Shown: piece after piece, positions 9,512-17,487 of the stretch
Layout of the letters: the number at the start of each line of letters is the position of its first letter
Position numbering within the stretch: position 1 is the first letter of the stretch
DNA from: Albimonas donghaensis
Lineage (GTDB): Bacteria; Pseudomonadota; Alphaproteobacteria; Rhodobacterales; Rhodobacteraceae
Direction: 5' to 3'
Assembly (NCBI RefSeq): GCF_900106695.1
Contig: NZ_FNMZ01000004.1
Location: 248,001-312,000 of the forward strand
DNA length: 64,000 nucleotides
Position numbers and translations under genes: made by a program
Notes under the pieces: model-generated
Told to the model about the DNA's origin: nothing
Databases searched by the model: none
The model's input: only the letters and a program-made list of their open reading frames with translations

Positions 9512-10621
9512 TCAGGCCTCCCCGGTCTTGCGGGCCGGCAGCGCGGCGAACAGCCGGGCGACGGCGGGGCGGAACATGAATTCCAGCGCGCCGGCGAACA
9601 GCACCACCAGCCCCTGGATCACCACCACCATGTCGCGGGTGATCGCCGGCATTTCGAAGGCCAGCTCCGCGCCGCCCTGGTAGAGGATGCCGAACAGGAT
9701 CGAGGCCAGCACCACCCCCACCGGATGCGCCCGCCCCATCAGCGCCACCGCGATGCCGACGAAGCCCGCGCCCCCCGCGATGTCGAGGAACATGCGGTTC
9801 TGGTCCCCCATCACCGGGTTCATCGCCATCAGCCCCGCCAGCCCGCCCGACAGCGCCATGGCGACCAGCGTGATCTTCACCGGGCTGATCCCGGCATAAA
9901 CCGCCGCGGTGGGGTTGGCGCCGAAGGTCCGGATCTCGTAGCCCAGCCTTGTCCGCCAGATCAGCGCCCAGACGAAGACGCAGGCGGCGAGCGCGAGGAA
10001 AAAGCTCATGTTCGCCGGCGCCCCCCCGATGTCCTGCCCGAAGAGCGCGAGGAACCCGTCGAGCTTGGGCAGGCGGCCGGCCTCCTCGAAGGTGCGGGAT
10101 TCCGGGGCCATGGCGCCGGGAACCTTGAGCACGTTGACCAGCAGGTAGACCATCAGCGAGGCGGCGAGGAAGTTGAACATGATCGTGGTGATCACGATGT
10201 GGGAGCCGCGCTTGGCCTGGAAATAGGCCGGGATCATCGCCCAGCCCGCGCCGAACAGGGCGCCCCCGATGGCGGCGAGCGGCGCGATGATCCACCACGG
10301 CAGGTAATGGTCGAGCGCGAGGCACACGAGCCCGACCCCCAGCCCCCCGATATAGGCCTGCCCCTCGCCGCCGATATTGAACAGCGAGGCGTGGAAGGCC
10401 ACGGCGACGCAGAGCCCGGTGAAGATGAAGTTCGTGGCGTAGAACAGCGTGAACCCGATGCCCTCTCCGAAGCCCAGCGCGCCGTAGAGGATATGTTCCA
10501 CCGCCTCGATCGGGTCCTCCCCGATGGCCAGCACGACCAGGCCCGCCACGACGAAGGCCGCGATGAGGTTCAGCAGCGGGATCAGGCCGAGGTCGACCCA
10601 GCGGGGGAGTTGGGCGTTCAT
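9512..10621 (-). CDS. Nucleoside-type ABC transporter permease (first)
   Basis: A 369-residue inner-membrane permease of the NupP/YufP type with roughly nine hydrophobic segments and the coupling loop GANPTAAVYAGI. LFNIGGEGQAYIGGLG is the characteristic N-terminal family motif. Its ATG overlaps the stop of the GIY-YIG gene by four bases (ATGA), so translation could be coupled to that foreign-looking gene. In related operons the permease normally follows the ATPase directly. Confidence 0.93.
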   Translation of the reverse strand: MNAQLPRWVDLGLIPLLNLIAAFVVAGLVVLAIGEDPIEAVEHILYGALGFGEGIGFTLFYATNFIFTGLCVAVAFHASLFNIGGEGQAYIGGLGVGLVCLALDHYLPWWIIAPLAAIGGALFGAGWAMIPAYFQAKRGSHIVITTIMFNFLAASLMVYLLVNVLKVPGAMAPESRTFEEAGRLPKLDGFLALFGQDIGGAPANMSFFLALAACVFVWALIWRTRLGYEIRTFGANPTAAVYAGISPVKITLVAMALSGGLAGLMAMNPVMGDQNRMFLDIAGGAGFVGIAVALMGRAHPVGVVLASILFGILYQGGAELAFEMPAITRDMVVVIQGLVVLFAGALEFMFRPAVARLFAALPARKTGEA

Positions 10622-11565
10622 TCCACATCCTCGGTGAGCGAAACCTGATATTCCTTGAGGGTCTGACCGCCCTCTTTCAGTCGCCAGGATGTCCGGCCAT
10701 TGACATTTCGACCGTAAATCACCGCCGCGGCCTGACTGGGACTCGAAAACGAGACGTCGCGCATAAAGCGAAGTAGGTTGCCGCCGGATGCGGGATCGTC
10801 GGCGAGCGACCCGTCCTCGACAAGAGAATTTCTGAGGTTCTCCACGGGATTGCTTGCATGATCCGGCTTCGCATCCGCGGTCGAACCCGCTCGCACAACG
10901 ACTTCGCCATCCACCAGAACGGCTTCGGCGGCCATGCCCCTCTGGGCGGCGCGAAGGCGCAAGGCCAGCGCAGTTGAAGCGGCTCCAGCAGTGCTGAAGG
11001 CCGGCTCGACCTCATCTTCGCTCTCGCTTTTCGCCAGCCTGCTCGCGGCAGACGCCCGCAAGATGTCGTATCCCAGAACAGGCAGAATGATTTCGACCTG
11101 AGCGCGAAAGAACTCCATGTCGGAGACATCAGATTCCGGGAGGACGCCTTGCGTGGGCTCGATGCGGTTCAGCACGATGGAGCGCCCCGCCGATTTCGCC
11201 AGTTCGGTGAGGCGATTTTCCAAGTGGCGCGCATGAGCCTTCGTCAGGTTTTGATCCTTGCTCGTCACAATGCAAAAACTTTCGAAGAAGTCTTTTTCAT
11301 CGGACTTGCTATGTTGCGCGAGCCGCTTGCCGACGTCATCTGACTCACCGACATAGACTTCTCGACGCCCTGACGCGTCGAGAGGATCGCCGAACAGAAA
11401 ATAGACCCCCGTCCGCTTCGCTTCCGGGCGCTGCAACACCTCCGGCAATCGCTCGCGCGGCGCGCTAAGCGCATGGCCGGACCAATTCATGATCTCCGCG
11501 GTGACGATCCCTTTCGGGTTGCCGTCCACCAGAAACATCCGCACCGTTCGACCTCGCGAACTCAC
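10618..11565 (-). CDS. GIY-YIG nuclease-like protein with C-terminal DUF4357 domain
   Basis: A 315-residue protein. After a short N-terminal strand (RMFLVDGNPKGIVTAEIMNW) the GIY-YIG fold starts at about residue 52 with TGVYFLFG, continues with VYVGESDDVGKRLAQH (the YIG and Arg positions) and has the metal-binding Glu in HARHLENRL. The C-terminal 60 residues, ending NGRTSWRLKEGGQTLKEYQ, are DUF4357. Such fusions are often found as lone genes near restriction or defence loci; no target is known to me. Hand counts on three 60-base lines give 50-58% GC, against 65-72% in neighbouring transporter genes, so transfer is likely. GTG 11565 follows GGGGGAGG and overlaps the stop of the duplicated ATPase tail; ATG 11538 is an alternative. 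Confidence 0.85.
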   Translation of the reverse strand: MSSRGRTVRMFLVDGNPKGIVTAEIMNWSGHALSAPRERLPEVLQRPEAKRTGVYFLFGDPLDASGRREVYVGESDDVGKRLAQHSKSDEKDFFESFCIVTSKDQNLTKAHARHLENRLTELAKSAGRSIVLNRIEPTQGVLPESDVSDMEFFRAQVEIILPVLGYDILRASAASRLAKSESEDEVEPAFSTAGAASTALALRLRAAQRGMAAEAVLVDGEVVVRAGSTADAKPDHASNPVENLRNSLVEDGSLADDPASGGNLLRFMRDVSFSSPSQAAAVIYGRNVNGRTSWRLKEGGQTLKEYQVSLTEDVE

Positions 11566-11702
11566 GCCGCCTCCCCCTTCTCGACGCCGCTCATCAACAG
11601 CCCGATCTCCCGCTCCCCGGCGTCGCCTGGCAGCTCGCCCATCACCCGACCGTCGAACATGACCAACACCCGGTCCGACAGCGCGCGGATCTCGTCCAGC
11701 AT
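11562..11702 (-). pseudogene. Duplicated 3' end of the ABC ATPase gene, separated from the intact gene
   Basis: This is a second copy of the last 40 codons of the ATPase at 11785-13347, reading LDEIRALSDRVLVMFDGRV and onward, but ending VEKGEAA-stop instead of VEAAHA-stop. An ATG at 11702, created at the junction with the palindromic repeat, could allow a 46-residue peptide. Its TGA overlaps the GTG start of the GIY-YIG gene. It has no P-loop or signature motif, so it cannot act as an ATPase. The ending VEKGEAA probably represents the original gene end or that of a close relative. Confidence 0.85.
11581..11700. repeat. 120-bp direct repeat, copy A (partner 11801-11920)
   Basis: Aligned without gaps against 11801-11920 (offset 220 bp), I count about six differences in 120 bases, around 95% identity. 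Differences include C/T and G/C changes at third codon positions. The similarity starts at TCGACGCCGCTCATCAAC and ends at ATCTCGTCCAGC, where copy A meets the palindromic element. Confidence 0.92.
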
Positions 11703-11790
11703 CGTAGGGCGGGTGCGAACCCGCCGCGCCCGGTCCCAACCCCGCGCTCCATCGGCCGCCGAGGACGGCGGGTTGGCGCCCGCCCTACGC
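11703..11790. repeat. 88-bp palindromic repeat element between the two ATPase-tail copies
   Basis: Arms 11704-11725 and 11767-11788 are inverted repeats matching at 20 of 22 positions, separated by 41 bases. Each arm also contains a smaller palindrome (GGCGGG with CCCGCC). One arm plus flank is identical to 7451-7478. There is no open frame for a transposase, so it looks like a REP/MITE-type element. It contains the TAG stop (11785-11787) of the intact ATPase gene. Confidence 0.85.
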
Positions 11791-13347
11791 ATGGGCGGCC
11801 TCGACGCCGCTCATCAACAACCCGATCTCACGCTCCCCGGCATCGCCGGGCAGCTCGCCCATCACCCGACCGTCGAACATGACCAATACCCGGTCCGACA
11901 GCGCCCGGATCTCGTCCAGCTCCACCGACACCAGCAAGATCGCCTTGCCCGCATCCCGCAGCTCGATCAGGCGGCGGTGGATGGCCTCGATGGCGCCGAC
12001 GTCCACGCCGCGGGTCGGCTGGCCGACGATCAGGACGGCGGGGTCCTGCTCGATCTCGCGCGCCAGCACGATCTTCTGCTGGTTCCCGCCCGAGAAATTC
12101 GCGGTCTTCAGGTCCGGCGCCGGCGGACGCACGTCGAAATCCTGCATGTGGCGCCGGCAGGCCTCGAGGATCGCGCCGCGGTCGAGGAACAGGCCGGAGC
12201 GGTATTCCGCCCGGTCGTGATAGCCGAGGATCACGTTCTCCTTGGCGTCGAACTTCGTCACCAGACCCATGCGGTGACGGTCCTCGGGGACATGGGCCAG
12301 CCCCTCGGCCCGCAGCCCGTTCGGGTCGGTCCCCGCGCAGGGCTTGCCGCAGAGCGTGATCTCGCCCGAGGCCAGCGGCCGGATGCCGGCGATGGCCTCC
12401 AGCAGCTCCGACTGCCCGTTGCCCGCGACGCCCGCGACGCCCACGATCTCTCCGGCGCGGACCTCGAGGCTGACGCCGCGCAGACGCTCCACCCCCTGCC
12501 CGTCGACGACCCGCGCGTCCTCGACCTTCAGGCGGATCTCGGCCGGGTTCGCCGGCCCCTTCTCCACCCGCAGCAGCACGCGGCGGCCGACCATCAGCTC
12601 GGCCAGCTCCTCCACGCTCGTGCCCGCCGTGGGCCGCGTCGCCACCATCCGCCCCTGCCGCATGACCGAGCACGAATCGGTGATCGCCATGATCTCGCGC
12701 AGTTTGTGGGTGATCAGCACCACCGTCTTTCCCTGCGATTTCAGCTGGGCGAGGATGCGGAACAGCTGATCCGCCTCGTCGGGGGTCAGCACGCCGGTCG
12801 GCTCGTCCAGGATCAGGATATCCGCCCCGCGATAGAGCGCCTTGAGGATCTCCACCCGCTGCTGCTGCCCCACGGGAAGGTCGCCGACGATCGCGTCGGG
12901 GTCGACCCGCAGGTCGTATTCCCGCTCCAGCCTCACCAGCTCGGCCCGCGCCTTCGCCCGGCCGCGGTTCAGAAGCGCCCCGCCCTCGGCCCCGAGCATG
13001 ACGTTCTCCAGCACCGTGAACGGCTCGACCAGCATGAAATGCTGATGGACCATGCCGATGCCGAGCGCGATGGCGGCCTGGCTGTCAGGGATGGAGACCT
13101 TGCGCCCCCCCACCAGGATGTCCCCGGAATCGGCCTGGTAGAAGCCGTAAAGGATCGACATCAGCGTGGATTTCCCCGCGCCGTTCTCGCCGATCACGCC
13201 GTGGATGGTCCCCGCCTCCACCCGCAGGGCGATGTCGCGGTTGGCCTGAACCGCGCCGAAGCTTTTGGAGATGCCGACCAGCTCGATGGCGGGCGGGCGG
13301 CGCTGGCCGGGCGAGGGGGGCGCTTGCGGGGTCACTTCACTGGGCAC
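11785..13347 (-). CDS. Nucleoside-type ABC transporter ATP-binding protein (two ATPase domains)
   Basis: A 520-residue tandem ATPase like NupO/YufO and RbsA. The first domain has Walker A GENGAGKST, signature LPVGQQQRVEILKAL and Walker B ILILDEPTGVLTPDE. The second has the diverged Walker A GVAGNGQSELLEAI, signature NFSGGNQQKIVLAREI and Walker B VLIVGQPTRGVDVG, where the usual Asp-Glu is Gly-Gln. A degenerate second site is usual in this family. GTG 13347 is given; GTG 13335 would produce the 4-bp overlap seen elsewhere in the operon. The last four residues (AAHA) and the stop derive from the duplication junction and the palindromic repeat. Confidence 0.93.
   Translation of the reverse strand: MPSEVTPQAPPSPGQRRPPAIELVGISKSFGAVQANRDIALRVEAGTIHGVIGENGAGKSTLMSILYGFYQADSGDILVGGRKVSIPDSQAAIALGIGMVHQHFMLVEPFTVLENVMLGAEGGALLNRGRAKARAELVRLEREYDLRVDPDAIVGDLPVGQQQRVEILKALYRGADILILDEPTGVLTPDEADQLFRILAQLKSQGKTVVLITHKLREIMAITDSCSVMRQGRMVATRPTAGTSVEELAELMVGRRVLLRVEKGPANPAEIRLKVEDARVVDGQGVERLRGVSLEVRAGEIVGVAGVAGNGQSELLEAIAGIRPLASGEITLCGKPCAGTDPNGLRAEGLAHVPEDRHRMGLVTKFDAKENVILGYHDRAEYRSGLFLDRGAILEACRRHMQDFDVRPPAPDLKTANFSGGNQQKIVLAREIEQDPAVLIVGQPTRGVDVGAIEAIHRRLIELRDAGKAILLVSVELDEIRALSDRVLVMFDGRVMGELPGDAGEREIGLLMSGVEAAHA
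11801..11920. repeat. 120-bp direct repeat, copy B (inside the intact ATPase gene)
   Basis: Partner of 11581-11700. This copy is in frame with the full ATPase and encodes its last 40 residues up to SGVE. Confidence 0.92.
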
Positions 13348-14396
13348 GGCCCCTCCGTGGTGCTGTCATGGACCTTGATGCGGCCGTCGGCGATCAGTTC
13401 GGCGGCCTCGTTGACGGCCTGCTCCATATCGGGCGAGATCAGGTCGCGGTTGTGCGCGTCCAGCGCCCAGCCGATGCCGCCCTCGGCGACGCCGAGGCTG
13501 GAGATGCCGGGTTCGAAATCCGCGCCGGCGGCCGAGAACACCTCCTGCACCGCCACGTCGACGCGCTTGAGCATGGTGGTCAGGATCTGGCCGGGATGGA
13601 TCCAGTTCTGGTTCGAATCCGTGCCGATCCCCAGCACGTCGCGGTCGGCGGCGGCCTGAAGCACGCCCAGCCCTGTGCCGCCGGCGGCCTGCATGACCAC
13701 GTCGGCGCCGCGCTCGATCTGGGAAATGGCGAGTTCCGCGCCGCGGGCCGGGTCGGTCCAGGCGGCGGGGGTGTCGCCGACCATGTTGACCAGCACCTCG
13801 GCCGAGGGGTTGGCGGCGCGCGCGCCCTGGATGTAGCCGCAGGCGAACTTGCGGATCAGGGGGATGTCCATGCCGCCGACGAAGCCCAGCACCTGGGTCT
13901 TGGAGGCCATGACGCCGAGCAGCCCGACGAGGAAGCCGCCCTCATGCTCCCGGTAGACGATGGAGCGGACATTGGGCTGGTCGACCACCGAGTCGACGAT
14001 GACGAAATGCGCGTCGGGATATTCGGGGGCGATCTTGGCCATGGCCTGGGCGTGGGTGAAGCCGATGGCGACGATGGGGTCGAGCCCGCGGCGGGCGGCG
14101 GCGCGCAGCGCCTGCTCGGACTGGGCGGGGCCGTCGATCTCGAACTCGGCGAAGGTCTCGCCGGTGCGCTCGGCCCAGGCCCTGGCGCCGTGGAAGGCGC
14201 CCTCGTTGAAGCTCTTGTCGAATTTTCCGCCGGTCGAATAGACCAGTCCGGGCTCGGCGCGCAGGCCGTCCGGGACGGGGATCGCGGCGAGCGCGGCGGC
14301 GAACAGCGCCGCGGACAGGACGGCGCGGGGCGAGAGCGCGGCGCGTGCGGCGCGGGGCGAAATCGCCGCCGCGGCGGCGCGGAGCAGGCGGGTCAT
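13332..14396 (-). CDS. BMP-family nucleoside-binding lipoprotein/periplasmic protein (second copy)
   Basis: A 354-residue solute-binding protein with a long N-terminal signal peptide (VLSAALFAAALAAIP, mature part from about EPGLVYST). BMP-family landmarks are GGKFDKSFNEGAF, VGGMDIPLIRKFACGY, GGTGLGVLQAAADRDV and GTDSNQNWIHPGQILTTMLKRVD. The Asp and Asn in GTDSNQN line the nucleoside pocket in family structures. It is clearly homologous to the upstream BMP gene, so the operon carries two binding proteins, perhaps for different nucleosides. The ATPase start overlaps its stop. Confidence 0.92.
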   Translation of the reverse strand: MTRLLRAAAAAISPRAARAALSPRAVLSAALFAAALAAIPVPDGLRAEPGLVYSTGGKFDKSFNEGAFHGARAWAERTGETFAEFEIDGPAQSEQALRAAARRGLDPIVAIGFTHAQAMAKIAPEYPDAHFVIVDSVVDQPNVRSIVYREHEGGFLVGLLGVMASKTQVLGFVGGMDIPLIRKFACGYIQGARAANPSAEVLVNMVGDTPAAWTDPARGAELAISQIERGADVVMQAAGGTGLGVLQAAADRDVLGIGTDSNQNWIHPGQILTTMLKRVDVAVQEVFSAAGADFEPGISSLGVAEGGIGWALDAHNRDLISPDMEQAVNEAAELIADGRIKVHDSTTEGPCPVK

Positions 14397-14500
14397 GCCG
14401 TGTCTCCAGAGGAGGCGCGGGGCCGGACGCGGGTGGGGCCGCGGGGCCGGGCCGGCGGGACGAGGACGGGCCCTGCGGTTCAGGGCGGGAGGGGACGGGC

Positions 14501-14527
14501 GCGGCCCGGCGCGACGCGCCGGGCCGC
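14501..14527 (-). other. Stable intercistronic hairpin between the two BMP genes
   Basis: A perfect 13-base inverted repeat (14501-14513 with 14515-14527) lies in the 236-bp gap between the two binding-protein genes, with no T run after it on the transcribed strand. Such hairpins commonly protect the 3' end of the first message or cut read-through, giving more binding protein than transporter. That role is inference. Confidence 0.55.
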
Positions 14528-14632
14528 CTGCGAGGGGGAGACGGACGGACCCGCGCGGGACAGGGCCGAAGCCCCGCCCCGCGCGGTCCCGCCGCCGCCT
14601 GATCGGCAGAGGCCGGAGCCGCAGGGGCCGGA

Positions 14633-15637
14633 TCAGTAGGGGCAGGCGCTGTCGGACATGTAGTCGTGGACGGTGATCTCGCCCGAGATGATCCTGGCCT
14701 TGGCGTCCTCGACCGCGGTCAGCATGTCGGCGGTCACCAGGTCCTTGTTGTTGTCGTCCATGGCGTAGCCGACGCCGCCCTCGGCGAGACCCAGCACCTC
14801 GAACCCGGTGGACCACGCGTCGTTCTTGACGTCCATGAAGGCGTCGTAGACGGCGACGTCGACGCGCTTGAGCATCGAGGTCAGCACCTGGCCCGGGGCC
14901 ACGCCGTTCTGGTTGGAGTCGACGCCGATGGCGAGCTTGCCTTCGTCGGCCGCGGCCTGGATGACGCCGATGCCGGTGCCGCCGGCGGCGTGATAGACCA
15001 CGTCCGCGCCCTGGGCGAACTGGGACTTCGCAAGCTCGCCGCCGCGCACGGGATCGGTCCAGGCGGCGCCGGTGGTGCCGGTCATGTTGGCGAAGATCTC
15101 GCTATCCGCCGAAACCGACTTCACCCCGCCCTTGTAGCCGCATTCGAAGCGACGGATCAGGGGGATGTCCATGCCGCCGACGAAGCCGACCTTGCCGGTC
15201 TCGGAGGCCATCGCGGCCATGACGCCGACCAGGTAGGAGCCCTCCTGCTCCTTGAACAGGATCGAGCGGACGTTGGGCAGGTCGACGACCATGTCGACGA
15301 TGCCGAAATTCACGTCGGGGAATTCCTTGGCGACCTTCTCCACCGCCGAGGCCTGCGAGAAGCCGATGGCGATGACCGGGTTGTAGCCGCGCTGCGCATA
15401 GCGGCGCAGGGCCTGCTCGCGCTGGGCGTCGTTCTGGATCTCGAAGCCGGCGTAGTCGATGCCGGTCTCGGCCTTGAACGCCTCGGCGCCGGTATAGGCG
15501 GCCTCGTTGAAGGATTTGTCGGCCTTGCCGCCCAGGTCGTAGACCACGGCCGGCTTCACCTCGGCCAGGGCGGGAGCGGCGGCGGCGACGGCGCCGAGCG
15601 CGAGCGCCGAGGCGGCGGCTTTCAGGGTGCGGATCAT
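14633..15637 (-). CDS. BMP-family nucleoside-binding protein (first copy)
   Basis: A 334-residue periplasmic binding protein and the first gene of the transporter operon. A 25-residue signal peptide ends ALAEVKPAVVYDLGG with a normal AxA cleavage site. Family motifs are GGKADKSFNEAAY, VGGMDIPLIRRFECGY, GGTGIGVIQAAADEGK and VDSNQNGVAPGQVLTSMLKRVDVAVY. The mature protein starts without a cysteine, so it is free in the periplasm. Strong expression as the first gene, followed by the 14501-14527 hairpin, fits the high copy number expected of a binding protein. Confidence 0.93.
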   Translation of the reverse strand: MIRTLKAAASALALGAVAAAAPALAEVKPAVVYDLGGKADKSFNEAAYTGAEAFKAETGIDYAGFEIQNDAQREQALRRYAQRGYNPVIAIGFSQASAVEKVAKEFPDVNFGIVDMVVDLPNVRSILFKEQEGSYLVGVMAAMASETGKVGFVGGMDIPLIRRFECGYKGGVKSVSADSEIFANMTGTTGAAWTDPVRGGELAKSQFAQGADVVYHAAGGTGIGVIQAAADEGKLAIGVDSNQNGVAPGQVLTSMLKRVDVAVYDAFMDVKNDAWSTGFEVLGLAEGGVGYAMDDNNKDLVTADMLTAVEDAKARIISGEITVHDYMSDSACPY

Positions 15638-16038
15638 CGTGAGGGTGTTCCTTTGCCTCGCGGACCGGTCGTTGGCCGGTCCTCCTGTCGGATGCGCTGG
15701 ACCTCCGACCCGACGGCGCGCCCAAGGGACGCGGCCCCCGAAGGCGAGCGCGGTCCGGGCGCGGGACCTGCTGCGGCGACCACGGTCGCGCGGAATCGGG
15801 GACAGGGCAAGTGTCGACGCAGGGGAAACGACGCGCCCGCGGGCGATTCCGCGGCCTGGCGGGGCGCGTATCGGGCGGCGGTGATCCGTTTCGGGATCGG
15901 AACGGGTTCGAAATGGCGCCGGCGCGCGCCCGTCCCGACCACGATCCCGCGAGCGCGCCGTGGGAAGGGCCGCGCCGGTTTGCCTTGAGCGGAAACCGGC
16001 CTCTATCTGGAGGACGGGAAACGGATGGAACGGAACGG
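15638..16038. promoter_or_regulatory. Divergent intergenic region (BMP operon / nucleotide cyclase)
   Basis: A 401-bp gap with no convincing gene. It must hold the leftward promoter of the nucleoside-uptake operon and the rightward promoter of the cyclase. One visible element is an inverted repeat GGACCGG-N7-CCGGTCC at 15662-15682, 25-45 bp upstream of the BMP start, which could be an operator or a leader hairpin. I do not see a clear -35/-10 pair. Confidence 0.5.
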
Positions 16039-17415
16039 ATGGCACGGGACGTCATGGATCGGGACGCACGGCCGCAGGGCCTTTCGGGCGGGAGCGTGGG
16101 GGAAGGCGCCGGGAAGCGCGGCGACAACCGCGAGGGAGGCGCCGCGAGTCGCAGCGACGACCCCAACATCGCCGACTGGCTGATGCGCCGGGCGCTGCGC
16201 CAGACGCGGCTCTCCGACGCCATTCCGGCGCTGGGGCGCAAGCTGGCCGCGGCGGGCCTTCCAGTGGCGCGGATCAATGTCGGGGGGTTCATGCTGCACC
16301 CGGTGCTGGGCGCGCTGGACCTGACCTGGGACGCGCAGTCCGAGGGCGCGGCGCGGTCCCAGACCCGCACCCGCCGGGCGCTGGGGTCGGAGGCGTTCAA
16401 GAACGCGCCGTTCTACTACCTCTTCTCCCGCGATCTTCCCGAACTCCGCCACCGGCTCGCCGATCCGGAGGCCCGCACCCGCTTCCCCCTGTTCGAGCGC
16501 CTGCACGAAGAGGGGCTGACCGACTATCTCGCGCTGTATGTGGGGTTCGAGAAACCGCTGGCGGCGCCGCTGGACGACGGGGTCGAGGGCACGGAATGCG
16601 CCATGTGCTCTTTCGCGACGCGGGATCCGGAGGGGTTTTCGGAAGACGACCTGGCGCGGCTGCGGGCGCTGGCCCTGCCCATCGCGCTGGTCATCAAGAC
16701 CGCCATCGCCGACAATTTCGCCCAGGCGCTGCTGGACACCTATCTGGGCCGGCTGTCGGGACGCAACGTGCTGACCGGGCATGTGCAGAAGGGCGACGGG
16801 CGGCTGATCGACTGCGTGCTGTGGTACAGCGACCTGCGCGGCTCCACCGCCCTGTCCTCGGAGCTGGAGATCGAGCGCTATTTCAGCACGATCAACGACT
16901 ATTTCGACTGCACCGCCGAGGCGGTTCTGGACCATGGCGGCGAGGTTCTGAAGTTCATCGGCGACGGGGTGATGGCGATCTTCCCCATCGACGGAGAGAC
17001 CCGCACCGCCGAGGCCATGGGCCGGGCCGCGGCCGAGACGGCGCGGGATGCGCTGGCCCGCGGCCATGCGCTGAACCTGCGCCGGGCGCGGGAGCGGCTG
17101 GACCCCATCGCTTTCGGGATCGGGCTGCATGCGGGGCGGGTGATGCACGGCAATGTCGGCACCGACCGGCGCCTGGACATGACCGTGACCGGCCCCGCCG
17201 CCAACCAGGTGGTGCGGCTGGAGACGGCGACCAAGGCCGCCGGCGTGCCGGTCATCGCCTCGGCCGAGTTCGCGGAGCTCTGCCCCGAAGAGATGGTCCC
17301 GATCGGCGCGCGCGAACTGCCCGGCATTCCCGGCCTGACCGAGCTGTTCGCCCTGCCCGAGGATGTCGCCCCCGAAGACGCCGACGCCGCGCCGCAAGAC
17401 GACGTCGCAGGCTGA
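16039..17415 (+). CDS. Class III adenylate/guanylate cyclase
   Basis: A 458-residue cytoplasmic protein without membrane segments. The first 240 residues form a sensor-like region (PNIADWLMRRALRQTRLSDA ...) typical of the soluble cyclases of Rhizobiales and Rhodobacterales. The cyclase domain begins with LWYSDLRGST (metal Asp about 265) and continues EVLKFIGDGVMAIF (base-recognising Lys about 305, second metal Asp about 309), HAGRVMHGNVG, and LDMTVTGPAANQVVRLE, with the Asp, Asn and Arg of an active adenylate cyclase. The Lys/Asp pair favours ATP over GTP. The frame is open upstream to 15811; ATG 16039 starts where conserved-looking sequence begins, but ATG 16054 is also possible. Confidence 0.87.
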   Translation: MARDVMDRDARPQGLSGGSVGEGAGKRGDNREGGAASRSDDPNIADWLMRRALRQTRLSDAIPALGRKLAAAGLPVARINVGGFMLHPVLGALDLTWDAQSEGAARSQTRTRRALGSEAFKNAPFYYLFSRDLPELRHRLADPEARTRFPLFERLHEEGLTDYLALYVGFEKPLAAPLDDGVEGTECAMCSFATRDPEGFSEDDLARLRALALPIALVIKTAIADNFAQALLDTYLGRLSGRNVLTGHVQKGDGRLIDCVLWYSDLRGSTALSSELEIERYFSTINDYFDCTAEAVLDHGGEVLKFIGDGVMAIFPIDGETRTAEAMGRAAAETARDALARGHALNLRRARERLDPIAFGIGLHAGRVMHGNVGTDRRLDMTVTGPAANQVVRLETATKAAGVPVIASAEFAELCPEEMVPIGARELPGIPGLTELFALPEDVAPEDADAAPQDDVAG

Positions 17416-17460
17416 CGGGGGCCGGGGGGGCTGACGGGGGGGGCTGACGGCGGCTGACGG
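17410..17460 (+). repeat. Four copies of GGCTGACGG after the cyclase stop
   Basis: The nonamer occurs at 17410-17418 (including the TGA stop of the cyclase), 17429-17437, 17442-17450 and 17452-17460, separated by G-runs of varied length. It looks like replication-slippage sequence in the convergent gap before map. Confidence 0.8.
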
Positions 17461-17487
17461 GGGGGGCGACGCTCGGCCCGCGGGGCT

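Noticed and set aside
10618-11565. GIY-YIG gene as part of a group I intron, intein or insertion sequence.
   Set aside because: The flanking genes are not split, there is no splice-type RNA structure or intein block, and there are no transposase or terminal repeats around the gene itself.
11473-13659. Very long open frame antisense to the ABC ATPase and BMP genes; similar long antisense frames lie opposite dnaX (33166-35979) and the corrinoid/DUF1638 genes (60897-63080).
   Set aside because: High GC removes stop codons from antisense frames. Their translations are Arg/Gly/His/Gln-rich without motifs, while the opposite strand encodes well-known proteins.
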